Source of the DNA: JAFGOG01 sp034429215
Lineage (GTDB): Bacteria > Chloroflexota > Anaerolineae > JAAYZQ01
DNA length: 64,000 nt
Direction: 5' to 3'
Assembly (NCBI GenBank): GCA_034429215.1
Contig: DAOUGI010000109.1
Coordinates: 1 to 64,000, forward strand
Part shown: positions 34,450 to 42,527 of the stretch, piece after piece
Position numbering within the stretch: position 1 is the stretch's first letter
Layout: every line of letters begins with the position of its first letter
Notes under the pieces: model-generated
Told to the model about the DNA's origin: nothing
The model's database searches: none
What the model saw: only the letters and a program-made list of their open reading frames with translations
Position numbers and translations under genes: made by a program

Positions 34450-35025
34450 CTACTGCCCGCGCGCTGCCCGGGCCTGCCGCACAATCTCCTCTACCTGCCC
34501 CCAGTGGTCCTCAGTGTGCATCAAGCCAAGCACGTACCGCCCGATCGCGTTTACCTGCGGCCTGCCTGACCAGATCTCGTACGCGTTGTCCAGGTGGGGC
34601 TGTGCCGGCCACATTCCCAAGCTGGCCAGCCCCATCCGCCGGCTGTCCTCCAGGCGCAGCCGGCACCCAGCGATGGTCCTCATCTCCTGCCACGGCACTT
34701 CATAGCGCGAACGGCCACGGTATTCTACCCCTCGTGCCAGCTCGGCGGCCACCGCCGCCGATTCTTCTGCCGAAGCCGTGGTGTGCACGATCACATGCCC
34801 CAGGTTCCAGGCCATGTGCACCTCTTCCGGCGTCGCCGCGAACGGATCGTTCGCCTCTATGTCCAGTGGCTCGAAAACCACGTCGGCGTCCACGCAGCCC
34901 GCAATCATGCGGAGCATGGCGCCGGCCAGCTCATTGGTCAGGTCGCGCAGGTCGTCGATCGTCAGGCCGGCAACCAGGTCGGCAAAAGTGATCTCCCCAC
35001 TTCGTACGGCTTGAAAGTTTAGCAT
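34450..35025 (-). CDS. DinB-superfamily protein
   Basis: 191-aa protein of the DinB/YfiT-like four-helix bundle superfamily. His residues of the metal site can be seen in WNLGHVIVHTTAS and in the C-terminal LMHTEDHWGQVEE. Members act as thiol transferases or have unknown roles. Its ATG overlaps the stop of the nucleotidyltransferase gene by 7 nt, so translation is probably coupled. Confidence 0.75.
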   Translation of the reverse strand: MLNFQAVRSGEITFADLVAGLTIDDLRDLTNELAGAMLRMIAGCVDADVVFEPLDIEANDPFAATPEEVHMAWNLGHVIVHTTASAEESAAVAAELARGVEYRGRSRYEVPWQEMRTIAGCRLRLEDSRRMGLASLGMWPAQPHLDNAYEIWSGRPQVNAIGRYVLGLMHTEDHWGQVEEIVRQARAARGQ

Positions 35026-35531
35026 TGCTCCTCCACTTTAAGGAGATATTCATATTTTTCGGCTATGGCCAAGTACTTGGCTCGCTCATCGCTCTGACCG
35101 TCGGTCGCCTCAAGCCCGCGTCTATACAGCTCCCTCAGGTCAGACAGGCCCACAACTTGGAACGTATACCCGTCAATCGTCAGCGTGTTGTAACCTCCCG
35201 ACAAGCCCGCCATCCAATGCTCTATCGAGTCAAACTCGACTTTCAGATCATCCTTATGGACCTGCAGGACATGCCATTCCTTTAGCTCATGGGCCATACC
35301 TTTGGCACCCAAGGCACGGCAGAGCCGTGGAAATTCTAGCTCAGAACACGCCAGGTCAATGTCGTTTACCCTCATCGCCTGATTCTGCGTGTAGCCGAAC
35401 ACTGCCAAGCTGCCATTGAGTACCGGCGTGATCTCCAGGTCGCTGCAAATGGCAATGACTTGTTTGCAGAACTCAAACAGCCTGGCGAAATGCTCTCTAT
35501 TCTTTGGACGCTCGTTCCGAATCTCGATCAT
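35019..35531 (-). CDS. Nucleotidyltransferase-fold protein
   Basis: 170-aa protein with a minimal nucleotidyltransferase signature: LNGSLAVFGYTQNQAMRVNDIDLACSE (GS motif and D-x-D, about 39-65), then a third acidic position in VEFDSIEHW. This resembles MNT- and kanamycin-transferase-like folds, as well as nucleotidyltransferases of small defence or resistance loci. ATG 35531 is chosen from the start of similarity; a longer frame to 35654 overlaps another small gene. It overlaps the DinB gene by 7 nt and the 57-aa gene by 35 nt. Substrate unknown. Confidence 0.72.
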   Translation of the reverse strand: MIEIRNERPKNREHFARLFEFCKQVIAICSDLEITPVLNGSLAVFGYTQNQAMRVNDIDLACSELEFPRLCRALGAKGMAHELKEWHVLQVHKDDLKVEFDSIEHWMAGLSGGYNTLTIDGYTFQVVGLSDLRELYRRGLEATDGQSDERAKYLAIAEKYEYLLKVEEQC

Positions 35532-35670
35532 GTACCGTGATAACAAAAACCCCGCCGTAGCTCGAAACCTGCTCGTAGCCGTCGAAAGGGAATTCTTTGG
35601 CAAGAGTGACCGTGGCATCACAGTTCTCTGCCCAGTGATCGAAAAGCTGCACACGCTCGGACTGGCTCAT
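35497..35670 (-). CDS. Small 57-aa protein of unknown function
   Basis: Short frame starting at ATG 35670, 8 nt after the stop of the DUF2019-like gene, with acidic and aromatic residues (MSQSERVQLFDHWAENCDA...). It fills an otherwise empty gap in the cluster, overlaps the next gene by 35 nt, and has only a weak ribosome site. I recognise no family. Coding status is probable but unproven. Confidence 0.45.
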   Translation of the reverse strand: MSQSERVQLFDHWAENCDATVTLAKEFPFDGYEQVSSYGGVFVITVHDRDSERASKE

Positions 35671-35678
35671 GACGGCCG

Positions 35679-36398
35679 TCACCTGTCCTTCATATAGTCC
35701 GAAATGATCTCTCTGAATTCCTCGTCGGCCTCTTTGGCAATCTCGTTTCCCAAGTCGGGGCGGGCGATCCACCACCAGGCTAATGTCTCTGCAGCAGCCG
35801 GCGGCTCGTTGTTTGGACACCATCCCACCCATCCGTCTCCCATGTCGACGATGTCCCCGTAGAGCCAATCCATCGCCGATACTCGTTCGTTGAGTCGCTC
35901 AAACTCTGGTATATCGCACCAGGCTACCCGGTGAGGCAAGGACTGAAGCATTGATCTTGTCGCCAGATCGATCGCTTGAGCCTCCTGCCGGCGGGGCAAG
36001 GATTGAGGGATTGGCTTTGCTGCCGAATCGCTTACCAGAGCCTCCTGCTCCAAATACCACTTGCCTTCCTCCCAGTTCTTCAGAGACTGCCGTGCCCCAG
36101 AGCCTATTATGCCTGGCTCGCGGGCAACACGCCGCAACGCTGCCTGCGACCGGATCGGGTCATACTTGAGCGAATAGGTGGCCGCCGTCCCGGCAACAGC
36201 CGGATCTTTATTATCCACTTCGGCCAACAGCGCCTGCCGACCACTTTCGCCGATCTCGACGATTTTTCGGAAGGCCTGGGCAATGCGCTTTGCCTGCGCG
36301 TTTGTTTGGCGCCATTCACCACGCATAGTGGCCTCATGGTGCTTTTTTGTCGCTTCCACGAATGTGGCAACCAGCCTGCGGATTTGATCTTGTGCCAT
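35679..36398 (-). CDS. DUF2019-like protein with C-terminal extension
   Basis: 239-aa protein. Residues 1-110 follow the DUF2019 pattern: an N-terminal helical pair (VATFVEATKKHHEATMRGEW, QAFRKIVEIGESGRQALLAEV), then DNKDPAVAGTAATYSLKYDPIRSQAALRRVA and LKNWEEGKW. A 20-residue unit is duplicated in the middle (about 120-158; SLPRRQ / SLPHRV). The C-terminal part (about 160-239) is acidic with Trp clusters and unknown. DUF2019 proteins are small helical proteins without known activity. It heads a four-gene minus-strand cluster. Confidence 0.65.
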   Translation of the reverse strand: MAQDQIRRLVATFVEATKKHHEATMRGEWRQTNAQAKRIAQAFRKIVEIGESGRQALLAEVDNKDPAVAGTAATYSLKYDPIRSQAALRRVAREPGIIGSGARQSLKNWEEGKWYLEQEALVSDSAAKPIPQSLPRRQEAQAIDLATRSMLQSLPHRVAWCDIPEFERLNERVSAMDWLYGDIVDMGDGWVGWCPNNEPPAAAETLAWWWIARPDLGNEIAKEADEEFREIISDYMKDR

Positions 36399-36442
36399 CC
36401 GGTTCTACCCTCCCGGTTGCTGAATTTCGCACCGAGCCCTGA

Positions 36443-37330
36443 TTAGCCGGCCATTGCTGCCCGGCGCCGCCTCTCCTGACCCAGCCCGTCAACCGAATAG
36501 ATGACGAGCGCCAGCCAGATCGGAGCGAACCCCAGTAGACGGGTGGGTGTAAAAGGCTCAGCATAGACAAGCACCCCGAGCAGGAACTGGCAAGTGGGAG
36601 AGATGTATTGCATGATCCCTACCGTCGCCAGTGTCACCTGCCGGGCCGCATAAGCGAACAGGAGCAGCGGCAGGGCGGTGACTATCCCGGTGCCGGCCAG
36701 GAGCAGGGTGGTGGCAGCCCCGGCATGCCCGAACGACCCGCCGCCTATCCCTTCCTGGTAGACGAGATAAGCGAAGGCCGGGATGGATAAAGCAGCGGTC
36801 TCCAGCGACAGCCCTTCCAGAGATCCCAGTGGTGAGACCTTGCGCAGGAGCCCATAGAAGCCAAAGCTGAGCGCCAGGCCCAACGCGATCCAGGGGAACG
36901 CGCCATAGCCCACCGTGAGCGACAGCACACCCACCGCAGCCAGGCCGATGGCGACCGCCTGCCAGCGGCGCAGGCGCTCCCCCAGAAAGAGCACTCCCAG
37001 GAGTACGTTGACCAGCGGGGCGATGAAGTAGCCAAGGCTGGAATCCACCACGTGTCCCGAGTTTACCGCCCAGATGTAGATAAACCAATTCAAGCTTAAC
37101 AAGCAGGCGCTCACCAGGGAGATCAGCAGCGTCCTGGGGTTGGCACGTGCCTGCCTAATCCATGCCCACTGCTTTCTTGCCGCCAGCACCAGCAGGACGA
37201 AACCCAGCGACCAGATGGTGCGGTGGCACAGGATCTCAAGGGGAGGCACCACCTGGATCGCCTTCCAATAGCCGGGCAGGAGGCCCCACAACGTGTAGGC
37301 CAGGATGCCGGCAATGACACCCTGCTTCAT
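36443..37330 (-). CDS. rarD: RarD-type EamA-family transporter
   Basis: Inner-membrane permease of 295 aa with ten predicted helices, the usual RarD size. MKQGVIAGILAYTLWGLLPGYWKAI, HRTIWSLGFVL and LNWFIYIWAVNSGHVVDSSLGYFIAPLVNVLLG are typical of RarD (chloramphenicol-sensitive protein) within the drug/metabolite transporter superfamily. The physiological substrate is unknown. ATG 37330 lies 4 nt after the stop of the ICMT-like gene, so both are one unit. Confidence 0.9.
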   Translation of the reverse strand: MKQGVIAGILAYTLWGLLPGYWKAIQVVPPLEILCHRTIWSLGFVLLVLAARKQWAWIRQARANPRTLLISLVSACLLSLNWFIYIWAVNSGHVVDSSLGYFIAPLVNVLLGVLFLGERLRRWQAVAIGLAAVGVLSLTVGYGAFPWIALGLALSFGFYGLLRKVSPLGSLEGLSLETAALSIPAFAYLVYQEGIGGGSFGHAGAATTLLLAGTGIVTALPLLLFAYAARQVTLATVGIMQYISPTCQFLLGVLVYAEPFTPTRLLGFAPIWLALVIYSVDGLGQERRRRAAMAG

Positions 37331-37334
37331 CCGT

Positions 37335-38033
37335 TTACCACATGCCCGGCACCAGCCGGTAACGCACCCGCCGGGCATAGTCCGCATAGCCGGCCAGCTC
37401 GGCTTGCAGGGTGCGGTCCTCGAGGGCGGTGCGGAGGAGAAGCAGGACGGCGGCCAATCCGCTGGGGATCATGGCCCACCAGGAAGCGAGCAGGACCGGC
37501 ACGGCCAACTCGTACAGGATCGCGCCGATGTAGGCCGGGTGGCGCACGTAGCAGTAGGGGCCGCCGGTGACGACGGTCTGGCCGCGCTCGGGCTGGATGC
37601 GGACGATCTGCGAGAAAAAGGCGTTGGAGGCTATGGCCCACACGAAGAGGAGGTCATAGCCCAGAGCGCACACCGCCAGCGCTGCGACTTGAGCGACTAC
37701 AGGCAGGCCGCCCGTCCAGCCGTGGCGCTGATCGAGCCCGGCGACGATATAGCGCACTAACTGCAAGAGGCCGAGGGCGCTCATGATGGCGGAGTCCCAC
37801 GATTTGGCTCCCTTGCGCGGCCCCAGACGCTCGGCCAGCAGGGCCGGGTTGAGGCGCAGGACGACGATGGCTGTGCCCGCTATCCACACAAACATCACCG
37901 CCAGAGCTGCCCAGGCAGGCCGCCAGTCGATCCGCCCGGCCGGCCAGAACAGGGCCACGCCCATGCCGGCCAGCCCCAGAGCTTCACGGGCCAGGTAACG
38001 GACGACGAGCTTGGTGTCTATGTCCCTCCGCAT
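37335..38033 (-). CDS. Isoprenylcysteine carboxyl methyltransferase-like membrane protein
   Basis: 232-aa membrane protein, paralogue of the one at 12583-13299. The shared blocks are VVTGGPYCYVRHPAYIGA, ALEDRTLQAELAGYADYARR and the ending VRYRLVPGMW. Five or so hydrophobic segments are present. The ATG at 38033 begins MRRDIDTKLVVRYL; the longer frame to 38381 lies over the flavodoxin gene and is not used. It follows the flavodoxin gene by 23 nt and precedes rarD by 4 nt. Methyl acceptor unknown. Confidence 0.85.
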   Translation of the reverse strand: MRRDIDTKLVVRYLAREALGLAGMGVALFWPAGRIDWRPAWAALAVMFVWIAGTAIVVLRLNPALLAERLGPRKGAKSWDSAIMSALGLLQLVRYIVAGLDQRHGWTGGLPVVAQVAALAVCALGYDLLFVWAIASNAFFSQIVRIQPERGQTVVTGGPYCYVRHPAYIGAILYELAVPVLLASWWAMIPSGLAAVLLLLRTALEDRTLQAELAGYADYARRVRYRLVPGMW

Positions 38034-38056
38034 CACAGCCAAGGATCTCTCCCTAC

Positions 38057-38563
38057 CTATTTCAGCGCGTCGGCGATGGCCGTGGCCCAGACGGTGATGG
38101 CGTCCCAATCGCGATAGTCGCCGGCGGGCGCCTTGACGTTCTTGAGCAGCCACTTTTCGATGAAATTCATCTTTTGCGCGTTCGCCGAGCCGTGAAACAG
38201 GGCGATGCCGCGGGGCTTGATCCGGTCGGCGACCGGCTGCAGCCCGGTGGGGAAGCGCCAGCCCTGCGCCAGCGCAAGCGGATCGCCCTCGCCGGTGGGC
38301 CCGCTTGAGAACAGCCAGACCGGCCGCTCGGCCAGCGCCTGCTCGTTGGCCTTGAGAAACGCCGCCGCCTGTTTGCGCCATTGACCGATATAGACCGCGC
38401 TGCCCAACACGACGGCCTTGTAGGCCTGCACGCTGCCGGCGCGCTCTGCCGGCAGCACCTCGGCGTCCAGGCCCGCCTGGCGGAGCACCTGCCCGATCCT
38501 CTCGGCGATCTCTACCGTCGCGCCATACTTGGTGCCATAGGCGACCAAAACCTTACCGTCCAT
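38057..38563 (-). CDS. Flavodoxin-domain protein (HemG-like)
   Basis: FMN-binding protein of 168 aa related to menaquinone-dependent protoporphyrinogen oxidase HemG (Flavodoxin_5). The phosphate loop is AYGTKYGATVEIAERI, and VVLGSAVYIGQWRKQAAAFL plus WLFSSGP complete the flavin site. Whether it oxidises protoporphyrinogen or another quinone-linked substrate cannot be told; no heme genes are nearby. GGAGGAGAAACA precedes the ATG. First gene of a unit with the ICMT-like gene and rarD. Confidence 0.85.
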   Translation of the reverse strand: MDGKVLVAYGTKYGATVEIAERIGQVLRQAGLDAEVLPAERAGSVQAYKAVVLGSAVYIGQWRKQAAAFLKANEQALAERPVWLFSSGPTGEGDPLALAQGWRFPTGLQPVADRIKPRGIALFHGSANAQKMNFIEKWLLKNVKAPAGDYRDWDAITVWATAIADALK

Positions 38564-38587
38564 TGTTTCTCCTCCTCGTGTAGTTCT

Positions 38588-38677
38588 TGAATCACTGAAG
38601 CACTGAAGGCTCTGAGGGCACTGAAAGATGCTGCGGGCGTTTCAGTGTCTTTATCGTCTTCAGGGCTTCAGTGGTTC
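38588..38677. repeat. Nonamer repeats forming a large imperfect hairpin
   Basis: Four CACTGAAGG-like nonamers (38593-38627) and two reverse copies (38657-38677) make arms of about 20 nt with a loop of about 45 nt. The same nonamer occurs three times at 5132-5158. It lies between the MFS stop and the flavodoxin start. Confidence 0.6.
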
Positions 38678-38727
38678 CAATAATCTAAAGCAAGTCCGCC
38701 GCCCTCGCTGCGAAACTTGGCCCGTTA

Positions 38728-40092
38728 TTACTCGTCGTCTACTACCATGGCAGTCTGTCCCGGCGCCCCCACGGCGCTGCCCGGCACCGCGTCTGGCAGC
38801 TCCACCTCGACACGGCGGATGGGGCGGATAAAAGCGGCGATGAGGGGAGCAATGGCCACGACGAGTCCGGTGAGGACGATGATCAGGCCGATGCCCCGGC
38901 CGGGGCCGACCCCCAGGATGCGCCCGGCGCTACCGGCGAGCGCGCCCCCCTCGGCCATGAGCGGCTCGGCGACGCGATCGGCCAGCGGTCCGGCAAGCAG
39001 GTAGGCCAGGGGGGTGATGGCGCTGCCGATCATCATCCGTGCGGCAAAGACACGGCCCTGCACGTCGGGAGCGACCTTGGCCAGCCAGATGGCCTGACTG
39101 GCGGCGTTGGCCATAGGCGCCAGGCCGAACAGGACCAGGTTGCCGGCGCCCATGAGCAGGATGTCGGGCCGCAGGCCGACGGCGCCCATGCCCAGGCCCG
39201 AAAGGGAGATGGCGCCGAGTATGGTGTATATCTTGCGCCGGGTGCCACCCCAGGCGCTCATGACCAGGCTGCCGGCGAGCATCGCCAGCCCGCTGATGGA
39301 GAGGAGGCTGCCCAGCGCCTGGGCGTTGAAGCGTGACAGGACCAGGGGGGTGAACAGGGCGCTGTAAAAGCCGAGCGCGAAATTGACGATGGCGAACAGG
39401 ATGAGCATGCCCAACAGTCCCCGGCGAGCGCGCAAATACCCCCAGCCAAAGGCCGCCTCGCGCAGCAGCGAGCCACGGCCGGCGGCGCCGGGCTGTGCAG
39501 TGGGGCGGGGAATGCGAACGGCCAGCAGGGTGAACACGGCAAAGAGAAAGGTGGCGAAATCGATCAGGAACACGCCCTGTATGTCAATCACGGCGATCAA
39601 AAAGCCGGCGGCCAGGGGGGCGATGATGGTGGAGGCCGCATCGGCAAGCTGCATCAGCCCGCCGACGCGCCCGAACTGTTCCTTGGGCACCAGCAGCGAG
39701 GGGACGGCCATGTAGGCGGGCCGCTGAAAGGCGCCCAGCGCCGAGGTGAGGGCGTTGCCGACGTACACGTGCCACACCTCCAGGCGCCCGGTGGCCAGCA
39801 GAACCCAAAAGGTCAGGGTGACCAGGGCCGCGCCGGTGTCGCTCAGGATCAACACCCGCCGCCGGTCCCAGCGATCGACCAGCGCCCCGGCGAACGGCAA
39901 CAATAGCAGATTGGGCAGGCTGGCGGCCACAAGCGCCAGGGCGAGCTGCGTGGCCGCCCCGGTGCGGTTATAGATATAGACGCCCAGGGCAAAGCTGGTC
40001 AGGCCCGAGCCGATCAGCGAGATGAGCTGGCCAAACCAGATGATCAGAAAGGTGCGAGTGCCGGAGCGCTCGCGCGGCTGTGCTAATGCCAT
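38728..40092 (-). CDS. Major facilitator superfamily exporter
   Basis: Twelve-helix transporter of 454 aa. The loop 2-3 motif is ALVDRWDRRRVLILSD; LIWFGQLISLIGSGLTSFALGVYIYNRTG at the N-terminus and the overall pattern match MFS efflux proteins of the MefA/EntS type. Cargo unknown, possibly macrolides or other small hydrophobic compounds. AGGAG lies before the ATG, and TATAAT on the minus strand (40121-40126) is a likely -10. It is divergent from fabH. Confidence 0.85.
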   Translation of the reverse strand: MALAQPRERSGTRTFLIIWFGQLISLIGSGLTSFALGVYIYNRTGAATQLALALVAASLPNLLLLPFAGALVDRWDRRRVLILSDTGAALVTLTFWVLLATGRLEVWHVYVGNALTSALGAFQRPAYMAVPSLLVPKEQFGRVGGLMQLADAASTIIAPLAAGFLIAVIDIQGVFLIDFATFLFAVFTLLAVRIPRPTAQPGAAGRGSLLREAAFGWGYLRARRGLLGMLILFAIVNFALGFYSALFTPLVLSRFNAQALGSLLSISGLAMLAGSLVMSAWGGTRRKIYTILGAISLSGLGMGAVGLRPDILLMGAGNLVLFGLAPMANAASQAIWLAKVAPDVQGRVFAARMMIGSAITPLAYLLAGPLADRVAEPLMAEGGALAGSAGRILGVGPGRGIGLIIVLTGLVVAIAPLIAAFIRPIRRVEVELPDAVPGSAVGAPGQTAMVVDDE

Positions 40093-40208
40093 AGGAAGGT
40101 TCTCCTAGTTCGTGGGAGGTATTATACTCGATAGGATGGAGAATTGGCTAGCCGGGGATTGGGGATTGCGGAGTGGAGGGTGGAGGTTCCCCCACATGGA
40201 GGTGGATT

Positions 40209-40267
40209 GGCGGGCACATCTTTGGCCATGGCTTGGTGTTCTATCAGGCAAGATCCCGGAAAGGTGG
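40209..40267 (+). promoter_or_regulatory. fabH leader element shared with fabF
   Basis: Partner of the element at 32234-32292. The core starts 59 nt before the TTG start of fabH. A four-base pairing (CTTG with CAAG) is possible here and a shifted CCGGT/ACCG-type pairing in the fabF copy, but only one base pair clearly covaries, so RNA structure is unproven. Confidence 0.5.
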
Positions 40268-40275
40268 AAAGAAGG

Positions 40276-41442
40276 TTGACTGAACGTCAAGATCCGCGCC
40301 GCGCTCACATCATCGGTTGGGGCAAGGCGGTGCCCGATCGGGTGGTGACCAACGACGATCTGGCGGCAATGGTCGATACGACCGACGAGTGGATCCGGCA
40401 GCGGACCGGCATCGTCGAGCGGCGGATCGCCGGTGACGGGGAAACGACACTGACGCTGAGCCTGGAGGCGGCTCGCCGCGCCCTCGACGCGGCCAACCTG
40501 GACCCGGTCCATCTCGACCTGGTGATCGTGGCGACGGTGACCCCCAACCATGCCTTTCCGGCGACCGCCTGCCTGCTGCAGGACGCTCTGGGTGCGGAGC
40601 ACGCGGCGGCTTTTGACCTGTCGGCCGGCTGCTCCGGCTTTGTCTATGGGCTGAGCGTGGCGGCCGACCTGTTGGCTGGCGCGAACTATGATCACGCGCT
40701 AGTGGTCGGCGCCGAGACGCTGTCGCGTATCACCGACTGGACTGATCGAAATACGTGCGTCCTGTTTGGGGATGGGGCCGGCGCGGTTGTGTTGCAGGCC
40801 GGTGAAGCGCCCGGGGGCGTTCTCGCCTCAGTGTTGGGCGCAGACGGATCGGGCGGAGAGGTGCTGATCCTGCCCGCCGGCGGCAGCGCGCTGCCAACTA
40901 CGATCCAGACAGTAGCGGCCCGGCAGCATTTTGGCCGGATGCAGGGGCAGCAGGTGTTCCGCTTTGCCACCCGGATCATGCCCGAATCGGTTCGTGAGGT
41001 GCTCCACCGAGCAGGCCGGACGGTCGAAGAGGTGACGTTGTTCGTGCCCCACCAGGCCAATGACCGAATCCTGCAGTCGGCGGCCAAAGGGCTGGGAGTG
41101 CCAGAAGAGCGGCTGTTCAGCAACCTGGCCCGTTATGGCAACACTTCGTCGGCGTCGATCCCGATCGCCCTGTGTGAGGCGATCGAGCAAGGGCTGATCG
41201 AGCGCGGCGACCTGATCTGCTTTGTCGGGTTCGGCGCAGGGCTGACCTGGGCAGCGGCGGCCATTCAGTGGAGCCTGCCGCTGCCGGTGGCTGCGCCGCC
41301 GAAGCCACGCATGGCGTGGCGCTGGCTGCGCTACCGGATGGCCCGGCTCCGCTCGCTGTGGCGGCGGCTGTGGCGTCTGGTAGATGCCCGGCTGTTCAAC
41401 ATCCGGTACGATGAGAACGGCAGGCGGAAGAACAAGCGCTAG
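40276..41442 (+). CDS. fabH: 3-oxoacyl-ACP synthase III (FabH) with basic C-terminal tail
   Basis: Initiating condensing enzyme of fatty acid synthesis (acyl-CoA plus malonyl-ACP). From the TTG at 40276 the protein has 388 aa; the triad is Cys119 (DLSAGCSGF), His259 (VPHQAN) and Asn289 (RYGNTSSAS), and the core ends at GFGAGLTWAAAAIQW near residue 332. About 56 further residues rich in Arg and Trp (RMAWRWLRYRMARLRSLW...) are not part of normal FabH. GGAAAGAAGG touches the TTG; an in-frame ATG at 40228 is an alternative start that would absorb part of the shared leader element. Confidence 0.9.
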   Translation: MTERQDPRRAHIIGWGKAVPDRVVTNDDLAAMVDTTDEWIRQRTGIVERRIAGDGETTLTLSLEAARRALDAANLDPVHLDLVIVATVTPNHAFPATACLLQDALGAEHAAAFDLSAGCSGFVYGLSVAADLLAGANYDHALVVGAETLSRITDWTDRNTCVLFGDGAGAVVLQAGEAPGGVLASVLGADGSGGEVLILPAGGSALPTTIQTVAARQHFGRMQGQQVFRFATRIMPESVREVLHRAGRTVEEVTLFVPHQANDRILQSAAKGLGVPEERLFSNLARYGNTSSASIPIALCEAIEQGLIERGDLICFVGFGAGLTWAAAAIQWSLPLPVAAPPKPRMAWRWLRYRMARLRSLWRRLWRLVDARLFNIRYDENGRRKNKR

Positions 41443-41460
41443 AGAAGCCATGGCCTTATT

Positions 41461-41489
41461 TTGACGCCTACCCCCACCTCTAGTACAAT
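41461..41489 (+). promoter_or_regulatory. Promoter of the asparaginase gene
   Basis: TTGACG (41461-41466), 17-nt spacer, TACAAT (41484-41489), 51 nt before the ATG. Confidence 0.8.
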
Positions 41490-41539
41490 ATAGGTGCGGG
41501 CGCAGGCCCGACGCCGATCGGCACAAAGGGGAGGCCAGA

Positions 41540-42415
41540 ATGCAGCCAGCGATTATCGTCCATGGCGGGGCGTGGAACATCCCACCTGAGGAGCAGGAGG
41601 CAAGCCGGCAGGGCACATGCCGGGCTGTCGAGGCCGGCTGGGCGGTGTTGGAGGCAGGCGGCTCGGCGGCCGATGCCGTCGAGTCGGCGGTTGTCGTCAT
41701 GGAGGACGACGAGGCGTTCGACGCCGGGCGGGGCTCGCACCTGAACACCGACGGCCATGTGGAGATGGATGCCGGGTTCATGGATGGCGCCACGCGGCGC
41801 GTCGGCGCGGTGGCCGCGGTGCAGCTTGTCCAGAATCCGATCCGGCTGGCCCGGGTAGTGATGGACCAATCGGAGCACATACTGCTGGTCGCCGACGGCG
41901 CACAGCGTTATGCCCAAAAGATGGGCATTCCCAGTTGTACCCTGACCGACCTGGTGGTGCCCCGTGAGCTCGATCGCTGGCAGGCTTATCTGCAGCAGCG
42001 GGATCAGGCGGCCGATACGGTGGGCTGCGTGGCACTCGACCGGCACGGCCACATCGCGGCCGGCACGTCGACGGGCGGCACGCCGAACAAGATGCCCGGC
42101 CGGGTGGGCGATGTGCCGATGGTTGGCTGTGGCTTTTACGCCGACGACGAGATGGGAGGCGCTTCGAGCACCGGGTGGGGGGAGAGCATCGCCAAAGTGA
42201 TCCTGGCCCGGATGGCGCTGCATCACCTGGAGATGACGGGCGATCCCCAGGCGGCAGCCCGGGCCGCCATCCAGGTGCTGATCGACAAGGTCAAGGGCCG
42301 GGGTGGCATCATCCTGCTGTCGCCCGACGGCCGGCCCGGCTGGCACCACAACACCCCACACATGGCCTTTGCCTATCGCACGGCAGGCATGGACGCACCC
42401 CTGGTTGGGCTATAA
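41540..42415 (+). CDS. Isoaspartyl peptidase/L-asparaginase (plant type)
   Basis: Ntn-hydrolase of 291 aa that cleaves isoaspartyl dipeptides and L-asparagine. The precursor should self-cleave before Thr160 in AADTVGCVALD, followed by the substrate-binding GTSTGGTPNKMPGRVGD. The alpha subunit holds IIVHGGAWNIPP, GGSAADAVESAVVVMEDDEAFDAG and N69 of HLNTDG. GGGGAGG precedes the ATG, with its own promoter. Confidence 0.92.
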   Translation: MQPAIIVHGGAWNIPPEEQEASRQGTCRAVEAGWAVLEAGGSAADAVESAVVVMEDDEAFDAGRGSHLNTDGHVEMDAGFMDGATRRVGAVAAVQLVQNPIRLARVVMDQSEHILLVADGAQRYAQKMGIPSCTLTDLVVPRELDRWQAYLQQRDQAADTVGCVALDRHGHIAAGTSTGGTPNKMPGRVGDVPMVGCGFYADDEMGGASSTGWGESIAKVILARMALHHLEMTGDPQAAARAAIQVLIDKVKGRGGIILLSPDGRPGWHHNTPHMAFAYRTAGMDAPLVGL

Positions 42416-42421
42416 CCCTAC

Positions 42422-42450
42422 TTGGCGTTCTGGCCGACTTGTGGTACAAT
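42422..42450 (+). promoter_or_regulatory. Promoter of the dnaG-rpoD unit
   Basis: TTGGCG (42422-42427), 17-nt spacer, TACAAT (42445-42450). It drives the small ORF at 42528 and then dnaG. Confidence 0.7.
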
Positions 42451-42527
42451 TTGCTCAGGCAGGCGTCGGAGCAAAGCCTCTACGCCCGATTCGGCAGGCG
42501 TGCACCTGCGACCTGAGGAGTAAGGGG

